Of a stretch of DNA of 64,000 nucleotides, positions 23,132 to 33,981 are shown piece by piece. The translations under genes and the position numbers were made by a program. The notes under the pieces were generated by a model. The model was given only the letters and a program-made list of their open reading frames with translations, was not told the origin of the DNA and made no database searches. Every line of letters starts with the position of its first letter. The stretch's first letter is position 1. Source of the stretch: Marasmius tenuissimus (Eukaryota > Basidiomycota > Agaricomycetes > Agaricales > Marasmiaceae); NCBI GenBank assembly GCA_029532415.1, contig JAQOTA010000047.1, positions 1,116,001-1,180,000 on the forward strand, given 5' to 3'.

Positions 23132-24413
23132 ATGAGAACTCGTGCTCAAAAGCAACAAGACGATCAAGAAAGACCCACATCTCCACCATGGGACTGCGAA
23201 AGTGGTGGCCTTCCTTCTCCTGATCCAGAACCCAACGTGAATGACACTGCCAGTCGCGACGCGTCGCCAGCTCGGCAAGTTGATGAAGATGAAGACCCTG
23301 TTGATGGAATACATCATGAATGTGATAATGAGGATACGCAAGGGTCAGCGAATCGAAGGAACACGAATTGGCTGGCATGGCAAGATCGAATGCTAGCTGT
23401 AGAGCTCTTGGACGCCCGCCCATTTGAAGCTGCCCGAGGTACAGGTGCTTGGGACAAATTTGCAGAGCGTCTATACCAGACCAGTATCTCAACTGGGTCA
23501 CGTACACCAATCAGGCGCACTGGTGCATCCTGCAGAACTCGTTTCCTCAGGCTGATGGAAAAACATGCGGTACGTGTTGAATTCATTTGCTCGCATTTAA
23601 ATCCTGATGCTAACATGATTATATCTAGGCTGATCAGACGCGATCTATGCAAAAGACCGGCACCAATGAAGAGATTGATGAACATGTGAAGGTAAGCCGC
23701 TAAGCATGGCTATATTCAGACCTGAATAGAAAATGACAACTCGTTTTAGAACATGACAGAACTGTATGAGCTATATACACCTCGCAAATCCAATCTTCAG
23801 CAACTTTCAGCGAAAGCTCAGAGTAAAATCCGTGCAGAGGAAAATGCGGGTGCAGAGCTCCGAGATGCTTCCATGAAAGGGCTCGTTGAGCGCGAGAAAC
23901 TTACCGACATCACGAAGCAGATTCAGGGTTCCACCGTTAGGGAGAAGCAGGGCCAGCGCAAGCGGAAGTAGGTGATTTTCTATTGCTGATACATAGACCA
24001 TTTGCTTATTGTTCAACAGAGGAACTTCCAAGGGGTCGGAATCTGATGAAGACGACAGCACTGAAAATATGAACCCCTCACCTAAGCGACGCCGGAAAGG
24101 AAGAAGTGGAATCAGGGCCGTGAAGAATGCACTTGAGAAGCAGGTTGCGGGCGATCAGGAAATTCTGGCTCGGGCTCAGGTTGAAGAAGCCGAGCGGTTC
24201 ACGAAAACCATCCAGGGTCAGGAGCGGATTATCGAGAGCAACAACGAGCTCAAGGATACTATGGAGCGTGGTTTTGGAGGCCTTACAGCTGGTCTCAACA
24301 ATCTTGCAGCTGCCCTGAACAGTGGACATGCCACTTCAGGCCGATCCGACGACTCAGATGGAACTCGGGACCTGAATCGGGTTATGATGGCTGCTCTGGT
24401 GAAGAAACTGTGA
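23132..24413 (+). CDS. Harbinger Myb/SANT-like DNA-binding protein
   Basis: Four exons: 23132-23569, 23629-23691, 23750-23967, 24020-24413, about 370 residues with consistent phases and clear GT-AG sites. An acidic Pro/Ser N-terminal region precedes a Trp-rich helical domain (NWLAWQDRMLAVELL; RGTGAWDKFAERLY; SCRTRFLRLMEKH), which resembles the Myb/SANT-like trihelix of Harbinger second proteins. The C-terminal half is basic (SPKRRRKGRSG) and then coiled-coil (ARAQVEEAERFTKTIQGQER). In this superfamily the Myb-like partner brings the transposase to the element ends and into the nucleus; that role is carried over from the family. The ATG is the first in frame inside the element, but the frame is also open upstream into integrase by chance. 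Confidence 0.8.
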
Positions 24414-24542
24414 ACTTTGAAAGTAAGGGTTATCGAGTATGTCTTTACATCGGGTATGCTAATGGAATTGATCAGGATTTTTGAACGTGACAACGATGGC
24501 ATGATATGTAATTTTCTTGGAACTACGTGGTTGACAAGGGAT

Positions 24543-25775
24543 CTATTCCTGCTCTCCGGTAAACCACGTAGGGTTATCTTCATCTACCTCCCCGGGTACG
24601 TCTACATCTCCCCATGGTGCACTTTTTGCCCACTCATCCAATTCATCATCATCAATAGGCCCCCCTACAAAATACTCTGCTAATGTCGGTGGAGGGCAGG
24701 AAAAGTACTGTGGGATCTGGGGGTAATGCAGGATGGTATGGGCGTTGCAGAATAGAATAGCCACCATGTACAGAAGACCGCATGGCGACAGTAGGATTTT
24801 CTGATTCTGCGAGAAGTCGAGGAATGCGAATGACTTTGAAATTTCTTTGAATATCCATTCTACTGGCTCTCGAACCCGGCTCATTTTTGTGTTCCAACGT
24901 TTCTGATCTTCAGTGATCCCAGCTCCTTTATATGGGCAAATGATGTGAGCGCCATTAGAGTACGCTGGGTCGCCGTAAATGAAGAGGGGATCTCCCGAAG
25001 GAGTCCAAAAGTGTGCCTCAAGGATGTCGGCAAGGCCACTTTGTTTATAGAGTGTTGAGTCATGTCGCCGCCCCTCAACTGGGCCATAGACGTGAATTAC
25101 AATGCCATCGGGTGTGATAAGGCAGTGAAATTTGAGAGCATGGATACGCTTCCATCCGTTGAAGATGATACGCTGGTTCCGAACGGGCCTTGCAGTCCGT
25201 CTGAGCGTTCCATCTATCACTCCTACGACAACTGAAAGAGGACATCCCTTATTTTCCATCACCTGAGCAAAGTGCGCGAGCTTTTCTCGAGTGAGGCGTA
25301 GAGGGTTGAAACGGAGCAGATGTTTCCACCTGTCGAAGATGATGATTGCCAGATGGCGTGTTATCCGTGAAAATCGGCTTTTCTCCCAGCCAAATTGCAT
25401 TTCAATGTCGGATAATCGTGCAGGATAAGCTAGACGGCGTAGCAGCATGCAAAGGGCAGTGATTGCAGGCTCCTCGATATTGTTCTCGGGTACGTGTACA
25501 TATGGTGGTAGATCCAGGTATTTCACGAGTTCATGGACCTCATTCCTTGTAAATCTAACAGAACACGGTGTATTAGAACATTTTTATCTGCATAGAACGG
25601 GTTTTACGCACCTAAATTGTTCGAGCCAGGCCTCGTCACCCAAACTATCAAGGTCTACAGGTCCTCCTGGTCGAAAAGAAGAATTCCTCTCGGTCTCATG
25701 GTCATCAAGAGCCTGGAGCAGGTCAACTAGAAGCCTTTTGCGCTGGATAGATTGCTGCAAGATGAGGGATTGCAT
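24543..25775 (-). CDS. Harbinger DDE endonuclease (transposase)
   Basis: Two exons on the minus strand, 25775-25612 and 25554-24543, joined by a 57-bp intron with phases matching, giving 391 residues. A helical N-terminal DNA-binding-like region (DIEMQFGWEKSRFSRITRHL) precedes the DDE domain. Catalytic acids are seen in VIDGTLRR, YGDPAYSNGAH and EPVEWIFKEI, with VEGRRHDSTLYKQSGL between. This is the DDE superfamily endonuclease (DDE_Tnp_4) pattern. It cuts and moves the element together with the Myb-like protein. The long inverted repeats and open frame suggest it is not dead. Confidence 0.92.
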
Positions 25776-25881
25776 GCGAGCTTGGGGGCGGCCTCACGCA
25801 ACGCAAAATGATCAGAATTATCGAACAGTTTGTATTACGCAACACTTTTCGCACGCTGTCGAGCCGCGCAAACTGCCTAAT

Positions 25882-26037
25882 AATAAGCCACAGTTCCACG
25901 TCTATTGGACCCTGGGGGACATTACCTGGGAGCCCTATGGGACCGTGAAAAAATTAAAAGCCCTAGATGAGTACTACAAACTCATGGGAGTAACTCGCTG
26001 GCAGGATCTGCCTCGCGGACCGACCAAAAAGAAGTAG
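25882..26037 (+). other. Second part of the split chromodomain and end of pol
   Basis: This continues the pol frame after the Harbinger element: FHVYWTLGDITWEP is the conserved core of a chromodomain, followed by LDEYYKLMGV and a basic end (GPTKKK, stop TAG). In chromoviruses this domain is thought to steer integration to marked heterochromatin. It is separated from its first half (ending 23,008) by 2,873 bases. Confidence 0.88.
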
Positions 26038-26135
26038 TTACGAGACACGCAGCATGCCCCTATTTGGAAACTAGGTTTATATTGGGAGATGAACTTACCC
26101 CCTTTATCTCCCTATTTTTCCTCTCTACTCCCACC

Positions 26136-28399
26136 ATGAGCGACTCTTTCGAGAATGTTAACAACCGCCAGGAAGTCAACCAGCCCTTCCCGATCCTGAC
26201 CTCTAGGAACAGTGAGTCTATATTATACTATTCCCAATTCATTAATCCAATCATGGATTTAGTGGGAGGGAGCACCCCTTAACTTCGCCTTCCCTCCTGG
26301 TATCAATCAGGGAGCGCCATACAATCCGGTGCAATACAACCAATTTGCACAACCGAACTATATGTTCCCGGGATGGATGCTACAACAACCCGGTATGCAG
26401 ATCAATCCACCTAGGCCTATCGCCGGGTCGGGCAGTATGGATATTGATGGAATGGAACCTTCGGTGCGTTCTACAGCCTTGATTTGGAACTCAGTTCCTC
26501 ACTATTGAATAGGACGATGGCGAATGGGTACCTCACCCTGAACACCGTATAGTTCAGCATGTCCACCGAAGCAACAGGAAGTGTAACAACCTCATTGGCC
26601 ATATCATCACAGCCAAGCGGAAGAATGATCCCAGTCTCAAGTCAGCCCTGAAGGAGATTGAGGACAACATCATTCAGCCGTACAAGGAATCCGCTCAGCG
26701 AGCCAAAGCAAAAGTCACTTCACTTGAGGCTAAACTCGACTCTACGAAGGTGGAGTACGAAACCCGACTCACCAACATGGACAACAGCTTCAATGTGAAG
26801 TATGGCCTACTTCAGCAGAAGTATCAGGACGTTGTCGACGACAAGGCCAAGCTTATTGTCGAAATTACCTCTCTCAAGGAGGCCGCGGACCGCACTCGTA
26901 GGGAGTTCAGTCCATCCTTCCGTGGCCGTGGCCGCGGCTCACCATATAGACGGGATGGTTGCAATGCTCCATACCCCCGTGCCATTACTGGGGGCGACTT
27001 CAACACCCCTATCCAGCCTTCCTCTCGCTTCCAGGAGATACCCATCTTCGACTCTCGCCTCATCAACTGGGGTAACTTCCAGATGTCATTCCCTAACAAG
27101 GAAACGGCATTCACAACGCTTCAGCACTCCGGTTATCGACCTGGAATGGACTGGAGCCTACTCACCATTGACTGGAACCAGGTAGATGGTCTTGGACACA
27201 CCTCCTCATATGTGGACCAGTGCATGGCCACTAACACCACTCCTACTCCGACTGCCTTTCCCGACGCTCCTCGCATCGGACTACAGTCCATTCCTCTTAC
27301 GTCTGAGGATGTAAAGGCACTCGCTTCTGCCGCCTCCATTGAGGGAAACCTCACCGAATTGTATCACCTTCGGTTCGCTCTATCCGTTGCTCAATATATC
27401 GAGCAGACTCGGGACATTGCACCCCACATCAATCCGTTCTATGGTGCTGAAAAGGACATTCTCAGCATGGTTCGTGAGGCTAATCCACTCTGGTTGCACT
27501 CTACCAAATTCTTGGACACCACTGAGTTCAGGATAACTTCCGTACCCACCAGTTGGAGTGAGGAATGTATCATTCCTCCTGTCGCCCTTCCTAACAACGA
27601 TGTTGACCATAACAACTACTTCAAATGGGGGCACTACTGGATCGTTCATGGTGATCCGGGATCATTCATCGGTCAGACTATCACCGACACGGGTTACTTC
27701 GACGCCGAAAGCGTTCGTGCAGGAAGAATTCTCTCCGAAACAGCACCTTCGCGAGTCGGCAAGGATAGGGAAGCGCTCGATGCCTATCGGCTTAGCTTCG
27801 TATCTCTCGTATCGAAGGCAGGGCTCTACGAGGAGCTCATCAAGAAGTACGACCTCACGGTGGCCTCTGCATTTCGACTCGCTCACGTTCGGGAAGCACC
27901 TCCTTACCCCTTACACTACATCGCTCGAATGCTTGCCTCTTACAGTCTAAGCATCGCGGTCGTCAACTCAATGCTACGCTTTGGTTGGCAATTCTGCATC
28001 GACACTCAGTCAGTCACCTCCATTCCCTCGTCCGTCAAGGCTGAATACGCCAACGTCTTGAACGAAGCCCGATTCCGGGCTATGTTCTTCCCTATCTCTC
28101 CACCTGGACCTAACGCTATTCAGAAGGTCCCAGGTCATTGGCCGAAAATGGAGAAGATCATTGACTTCCGTCGCCGACGAGCACAACTTGCTTTGCTCCG
28201 TGATGAAGGCATTGTTCCCCCCACGTATAAGATCCGCAAGTCCGTTATTCGTCCCAACAACTCAGACGACCTCGGACTTGGTTCTCTCCGCGTTAACTCG
28301 GAAGAGTCCAACGAATCCTCATCCAGTACGGGGGGTAACATCGTTGAACTGTCCAACAAAGATACTCCTATGACTAATGGTACATCTTCAGGAGACTGA
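26136..28399 (+). CDS. Unrecognised spliced accessory gene of the chromovirus
   Basis: It lies between pol and the 3' LTR, in the sense direction. Likely exons are 26136-26211, 26273-26463 and 26513-28399, giving about 717 residues; the acceptor of intron 1 is uncertain (26,272 keeps the frame, while the stronger-looking one at 26,262 does not). The start has a good context (CCACCATGA). The protein has an Asn/Pro/Gln-rich N-terminus, a coiled coil (KVTSLEAKLDSTKVEYETRL), an RGRGRG box (near 26,930), and a globular domain of about 400 residues with HYWIVHGDPGSFIG and LASYSLSIAVVNSMLRFGWQF. A Ser/Glu tail follows. No signal peptide or membrane anchor is seen, so it is not an envelope protein despite its position. 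Codon usage is more C-ending than in gag-pol. I do not recognise the family. An alternative is a captured host gene. Confidence 0.75.
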
Positions 28400-28478
28400 G
28401 CACTTGTACCCTCGGTGGCCTCAGGAAGCTGAACAACTCCACCGACATATTCATTGTAGACCCATAGCTGGCTCTAGT

Positions 28479-28487
28479 GGGGGAGGA
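28479..28487 (+). promoter_or_regulatory. Polypurine tract
   Basis: Nine purines (GGGGGAGGA) end one base before the 3' LTR, the expected primer site for plus-strand DNA synthesis. The run is short but in the right place. Confidence 0.7.
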
Positions 28488-28690
28488 TGTAACGGGGATT
28501 TACATATTTATTCATATTCCCACGATACCTAGTATTTAAGGCCCTCGATCGCTAATTACTCTCATCTTTTACCTTTACCATCGCCACTACTTACTCTCTG
28601 GGTACATAACTTATCAGTGGTCTAATACAAACCCTGGTCAAGCTTATTGTGCCTGCGCGAGTTAGGCGTACTGGTGAGATCCATCTTACA
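28488..28690 (+). repeat. 3' LTR
   Basis: 203 bp, TGTAA...TTACA, matching the 5' LTR except for one extra TC after GCTAATTAC. It is followed directly by the target-site copy AGAAC. Confidence 0.95.
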
Positions 28691-28695
28691 AGAAC

Positions 28696-29760
28696 AATGG
28701 GCCTGGGAATGCGAAATTTACTTGAGCATGTTGATCCCGACACTGCACTGCTCAAGTAGGTAGTAGAAGAGCAAGATGGTTTCATCAAGACGAGGAGAAA
28801 AGTGTTATATTTGAAGAGAGTGCTGAAGAGTATCTACCGGCAGCATGATACATCATCATGTCTGCCTACAACTAACCAGTAACCGTTGAGTAACCGGGTT
28901 ACCGGGGGACCTGCTTGGCCACGACATGACGAGTCCATAGTATTCAAGAACATGGTCAGAAATAGGTGAGGCGTAATGTCGTTCATAGAAAGACAGACGA
29001 CCAAACAAAGATTTCCGGGAGTATGACCGAGGCATGTACTGTATATGCGCCAAAAATGGGAAGCACAGGCGTCCAACCTAGAAACTCACCCAACGGGCGC
29101 TTTGGAATCACCACCGCATCATAACCTTCCGAGCTGATCCCAACAACCAAACGAGGGGCAAGCTTGAGCTGGCTGAGAGTTCCACTGACCCTCTGAGCAA
29201 AAGAGCGCCGGTGCCGCTTTCTCATATACGACGTTTCCTTCATCGACAAGGAAAAGATTGTCTTCGAATTGTCTTTCATATGACGCTGGCTTGAGACTTA
29301 CACTGGAGAGAGGTAGACCTGGAGCTGAAAATGAGGGAGTACAAGCATTAAGCCGGGAAAGAACAGGCACATGAAGCGTACCTCAAAGGTGCTGCCGCCA
29401 CCTCCTCTTCCTTCTAAGCAACTATTATCCATCTGTTATGGGTAGCGTTTGAGCCTTCGTCAAGATACGCCGCATCTGAGGGATTTTTGCAAACTTTGAA
29501 ATCAGCGCACAACCAATTTTGAGCTTTTGAGGTAGTATTGAGGTTTTGCTGAGGGTCGAGCGACTGTAGATCAGACATATTTGAAAGGTAGATGTGATAG
29601 AGAGGTCACAGATGTACATGGCGGATGTAAAGCTGCAATTAAGGATACGGGATGGAACTGGGATGGAATATCGACCGCGACAACGACGTGGTGGTGACCG
29701 GGGTCCGGAAGAAGGGTGACAGGGCCCAGGTGCCTGGGACCTCACCCTGTGACATGCCGT
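28696..29760. other. Flank between chromovirus and NACHT gene 2
   Basis: No convincing gene is present. On the minus strand at about 29,370-29,050 there are two adjacent open pieces (one with FEDNLFLVDEGNVVYEKAAPALF and QWNSQPAQA, the other with VVIPKRPLGEFLGWTP). They look like the worn remains of one protein, which I cannot name. A small palindromic stretch (GTAACCGGGTTAC-like) lies near 28,890. Confidence 0.35.
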
Positions 29761-30036
29761 GCCTAAGGTGACCACGGGCCTCTGGCACAGGCTCTCGCGC
29801 GCACGAATCGCACTGTCAGCCATTTCGATCGCTAGACGCCGGGTCAAGATGTGCAGCCAAACACAACGTGCCCCAAACGTGCCCTCCCTACCACTACCTT
29901 GCAACGACAGACATCTGGTCCTTTATACCATCTGTCCTTCATCGCCGCCATTCTTCCATGAACCCATTGGGGTGAGACGTCTCATATTAAACAGATCTGG
30001 AAATTGCGCTTCCTTCGTCTGCTTGACGGTCCACCC

Positions 30037-33000
30037 ATGTATTTCGCATTGATACGAAATCGACACACTGGTCCAGGCACGCAAAACAATAATAATGGTC
30101 CAGGGGCCCAAAACATCAATATGGGTGTGCAGTTCATAGGGAACATCTGTGAGTCTTCTATTTCGTTCGAATGAAGCTTGTAGGTAATCTCACCCATGTT
30201 GAAACAGCACCCAAAACCCTCCAGGAAGCAGTCGCGGGCGTTGGGGCGTCCCATAACGCAGAGCAGCAGTATTCACGCGGGGAATGTCTTGAAGGAACCC
30301 GCGAGCTTCTCCTTGAGATCATTCGCGACTGGATCTTAGGTAAAGACCAACAGCATCCCTTCTTCTGGCTCACTGGAGCTGTCGGAGTTGGTAAAACCGC
30401 CATCGCGATGACCGTCGCCAAATCCTGTGAGCAGGAGGGCCACCTCGTCTCCTCGTTCTTCTTCTTTCGATCCGACCCGAGACGCAATACTCCTTCCGCT
30501 CTCATGCTCTCTATTGCACATGGTCTTGTTTCAACAATACCATTCTTACGACGCCCCATCGAAGAGAAAATATTGGAAAATCCCCAGATATTGGAGGCGA
30601 GACTCGAAGACCAGTTCCAAACCTTGGTAATTGAGCCAACCCTAAGATGGCCTCAGCAGACATGGCCGCAGGCATTTCTCGCGTTGCTCGAGGCCGTTTG
30701 GGCAGCCTTCTTCACCACACTTTCACTTGTTGCATCTCTCGACGTTATGTGGGTGCTTTTCATTGTCCATGCACCGGTCATCCCTCGCAGAATCCCGAAC
30801 ATCGTCATTATCGACGGACTTGATGAATGCAGCCCCGACAACGAAAACCAGCAGCGAATCCTTTCTACTATCGCCTCATTATATCGCTACTCCCCCTCTT
30901 CCCCTCTACGGTTCCTGATCTGCAGTCGGCCAGAGTCCGCGATCCGGGGAGCTTTTGAGAGAGAGCTCCACCTTCTCACAAAGCGAATCACGTTAGACGA
31001 GTCGTTTTCTCCGAGCAAGGATATCGAAGTTTACTATCGTCATGAGTTCAAAAAGATCCGCAACAATCCGGATTATGCCCGGGTTCAATTTCCAGAGCCG
31101 TGGCCATCGTCGGATGACCTCGAAACCCTGCTTGAGAGAGCATCGGGTCAATTTGCATATGCTATCACCGCGGTCAGATATATCAGACGCAGCTGTTCAA
31201 GCCCCATGAAGCAGCTCAGCAATATCCTCAACAGGACTCCAGACCCTCGACAGCCCCATTATGAACTTGACTCCCTCTACCATACCATTCTCTCCGAACA
31301 TCCAGAGCACTGCTCGCTCATCCCTGTTCTGGCAGCAATTCTACTTGTCCCTTCTTATGCACCATCTTCTCCCGAGTTCATTGAAATCCTCCTTGGACTA
31401 TCCCCAGGCGAAGTCGACCTCATCTTGTCACCGATGCATTCGGTCCTCAACATCAGAGATAAGCGGATTACAGTATTTCACACCTCGTTCACCGACTTCA
31501 TTCACGATCAGTCACGCTCGAGACAGTTCTACATTGACAAAGTCGTACAACGTGATACTCTTACTATCAAATGGCTCCAAGCGCTCGCCCGGCAGGTTAG
31601 GAAAAATCCGAACATCGTCTTGAAACCAACCGATGAGCATCACACAGACTCAGTCCTGTCACTGCGCTCTCATTGGGCTGACTTTTGCTTCACGGAAAAC
31701 GGTTCGAAGCCAACTCCAGAGTTAGTTTTCGAAAGAACTAATCTCTTTCGAAGTATGCTCTCTGTCTTTCCAAAACGACAGCTTCTCGCAATGTTGGCCT
31801 CAGTAATTCTGCTTCCCCTGAACAAATACACGCACACACAGGCCTTCAATGACTTTCTTCTAGGGCTCGATAAGGGACATGTGTTGTCAATGATGCAATC
31901 TCTGCAGGACTGTCAATTAGCCACGACACCCAGGCACATGGACTCGGGCTTAATGCCTTCCTTCCTTTCCTTCCTTTATGATTCGTCGCATGAGTATCAT
32001 ATCAACATACTCGAACAGCACAATTTTCTTGCATCCCGATGGATCCGGGCACTTGTACCCAAGAGCCGACCTAGGCCAGAGTAAGTTTCTTCATTCCTGC
32101 TTTCAAACGCTAGTACTAATGCTATCTGATATCCCTTAGCAGTGAAGAAAGCTCATGTGTTTTGTTGGACTCGTGGCACGGATGGGTGGACTTTTGTTGC
32201 GATGTCAAGCGGCCGAATGACGAGCTACTGTCTAATTTCACCAATCTCGACATCAAAGGTGTTATCACTTCCATGTCTGTCATATTTGGTACTTCTAGCG
32301 CCATCAGTCGCCTCGAGGCAATCATATCCTGGCTAACTGTGAGCGGTGATCCCATGTGTTCTTCGAAGTTCATTCTATACTGACTTCGTTTAAAGGACGT
32401 TGCCGGACCAATCGATCTCATCAATCGTTTCAAGCACGCTATCGAAAAGTTCGAGAGCTTCCATCTTAGCGATTCAAAGGTGTGTTTCATCAACAACCTC
32501 CTGAACTGTCACTCAATAACTCCGTCGACAAACATCCAAGATTACTGATTCGGACCACTGTCCGATGGGAAATATTGGGCAATACTACGTCCACCACTTT
32601 CAGGAGATCGTCAATAGTCCTAAATACCGCGGCATTCAATCCCCGAGTCTCTGGCTGTCGGAAAGGGACCTCAAAACTTTGGTCGGAAGGTCTTCTGGTC
32701 AATCCATCTATGCAGCCACTTTGATCGACTTCTTGAAGCTGGCGTTCGAGGACCCAAATGGTCAGCCTGACATCGTCCTTCACAGTGATCTATGTGGTGT
32801 ATCGCCGTATCACCACCTCTGTGTCTTGTACCGTGTCATCCTCAATGTCAATCTCAGACGCAAGGAGGTCAGACACGAGGAAGTTTATGCCGTACTTGGA
32901 GCTATTCTCATACTTCCGGAATTTCTAAAACCGACCCCGGCGCATATCGAAATGGTACTAGGAATGGCCTCAGGACAAGTGGATTTGACGTTACGGGGGT

Positions 33001-33616
33001 TACACTCGGTACTGGACATTCGCGATCGGAATGATGAGATTTACTTCAGGCACAACTCTTTCCGGAAATTTTTGGTTGACCAGACTAGACCTTGGCACGA
33101 TTTTCACCTTGACATGGCCGGGTATAGATATGCCATTGCACAACTGTGGCTCGGAAACCTCTCAGTTCGCAAGATGGCAGACTACAGGTACGGGTTCCTT
33201 TGTCCTTCTCGGCCATGATCCACCTGTAACAAATGAAGAAACCTTTCCCATAGCTTTGGAGAACGTATTAACGACGAAACCAGCGAGTTTTTCACAGCCT
33301 GGATTGGGTTCTGTGCCTCATCCAACCCAATGGGGAATTTGCTATGGGACTTGGAACGTGTCGACCTGGCCGGCGTTTTCTTCTGTAAATATCGATATCG
33401 TGTAGAAGACGCTTTTGAGAAGGAGATTGTGGTTCGGGATTGGCAGGATATGTTTGGGGAGTTGATACCATGGTTGGAGTCTTACCCTGCGACTGTAAGC
33501 ATGGATTGCTCTTTGTTCTTGACGTTCGTTCTCTCATGCTGATAGCTCGCGTTTTCTAGTTTGACAGGGTAGTGCATTGTCTTGTACAAAAGCTTTCAAA
33601 CCCTCCGGAAGTATAG
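30037..33616 (+). CDS. NACHT NTPase (NLR-like/STAND), paralogue 2
   Basis: Seven exons: 30037-30148, 30208-32080, 32140-32338, 32396-32479, 32541-33187, 33254-33494, 33560-33616, giving 1,070 residues. Exons 5, 6 and 7 have exactly the lengths of paralogue 1. The N-terminus again has Gly/Asn/Gln repeats (TGPGTQNNNNGPGAQNINMG, then VQFIG). Walker A is GAVGVGKT, Walker B is IVIIDGLDEC, and FLICSRPESAI follows. The same hydrophobic insert precedes Walker B. It has three C-terminal modules where paralogue 1 has four. The last intron uses GT, where paralogue 1 uses GC. Start chosen by match to paralogue 1 and by phase. Function as in paralogue 1, by inference. Confidence 0.88.
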
Positions 33617-33981
33617 ATGGATACGTACACCTCAGTATCGAGGTGCATGGTACGACCACAGTCGAGTTGTCATATTCCAGCTCAGTATGAGCCTTTTGTT
33701 TAAGCCAGAGGAATGAAGTACAATCAAGAATGAACTTCAGTAGACATACGTTGAAAACGAGCCAAAATGTCAAGACCTCATACAAGCCGACCATCTAGAT
33801 ACGCAGTTCCCATCCATCCCAAGATCTGCCAGAGCGTGCAATGATGCAAATGTCACCATAAGTTTGTATGAGAGCGATTGGAACGTACCCTATAATGTGG
33901 CCTCCAGCAGAGCAACCGTCGCCCGAAGCTTTGCTTTGTCTTCCATACAATGAGTTGAATACTTCTGGACCTGATCAGGGT
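33617..33981. other. Spacer between NACHT gene 2 and the decayed regulator
   Basis: The first part resembles the flank after NACHT gene 1. About 33,725-33,980 matches 60-300 at the left edge of the window, which is the region downstream of regulator copy C. No gene seen. Confidence 0.5.

Larger units (their letters stand above)
23009..25878. mobile_element. PIF/Harbinger DNA transposon nested in the integrase-chromodomain
   Basis: 2,870 bp with 89-bp imperfect terminal inverted repeats (23,009-23,097 and 25,790-25,878, outer ends AGGCAG...CTGCCT), flanked by AAT at 23,006-23,008 and 25,879-25,881. TAATA is a possible 5-bp alternative for the target duplication. It carries the two genes typical of this superfamily on opposite strands: a Myb/SANT-like protein and a DDE transposase. 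Removing it and one AAT joins the chromodomain frame exactly. Both genes look open, so the element may be active. Confidence 0.93.
16097..26037 (+). pseudogene. gag-pol polyprotein, one frame, cut by four TGA codons and a transposon
   Basis: A single frame runs from the ATG at 16,097 to the TAG at 26,035-26,037. It is interrupted only by TGA at 17,129, 17,969, 19,568 and 20,168, and by the Harbinger element at 23,009-25,878 plus its duplicated target AAT. There are no TAA or TAG codons and no frameshifts in about 7 kb of coding sequence. At 17,969 and 20,168 related elements would be expected to have Arg (the protein contexts are LYR-x-FIHD and KIA-x-YTRAGWW), so CGA-to-TGA change is the simplest reading. 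Whether the stops are read through, or the copy is dead and was moved in trans, cannot be told from one copy. Confidence 0.85.
15831..28690 (+). mobile_element. Ty3/Gypsy chromovirus with nested Harbinger element and extra gene
   Basis: Bounded by two LTRs of 201 and 203 bp that begin TGTAA and end TTACA, flanked by the 5-bp direct repeat AGAAC (15,826-15,830 and 28,691-28,695). Internal order: gag, aspartic protease, reverse transcriptase, RNase H, integrase, chromodomain, then an unrelated spliced gene, then a purine run (28,479-28,487) against the 3' LTR. I compared the LTRs base by base and saw only one 2-bp length difference, so the insertion is recent. No usual tRNA primer-binding site (TGG...) follows the 5' LTR. 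Without the 2,870-bp Harbinger insertion the element is about 10.0 kb, long for the group because of the extra gene. Confidence 0.95.

Noticed and set aside
20222..23689. A single 1,155-residue pol protein ending in a Myb-like domain
   Set aside because: The frame is open by chance across the Harbinger border at 23,009. The inverted repeat, target copy and second half of the chromodomain at 25,882 show that the tail belongs to another element.
23009..25878. Harbinger element as an original part of the chromovirus
   Set aside because: It interrupts a conserved chromodomain, carries its own target duplication, and part of it is antisense to the retroelement.
26136..28399. Possible retroviral envelope gene
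   Set aside because: Right position but no signal peptide, no membrane anchor, no cleavage site, and an RGRGRG box with coiled coil instead.
28900..29400. Minus-strand gene with FEDNLFLVDEGNVVYEKAAPALF
   Set aside because: Two adjacent pieces in different frames, no start or splice sites that join them, and no family recognised. Mentioned only as worn remains.
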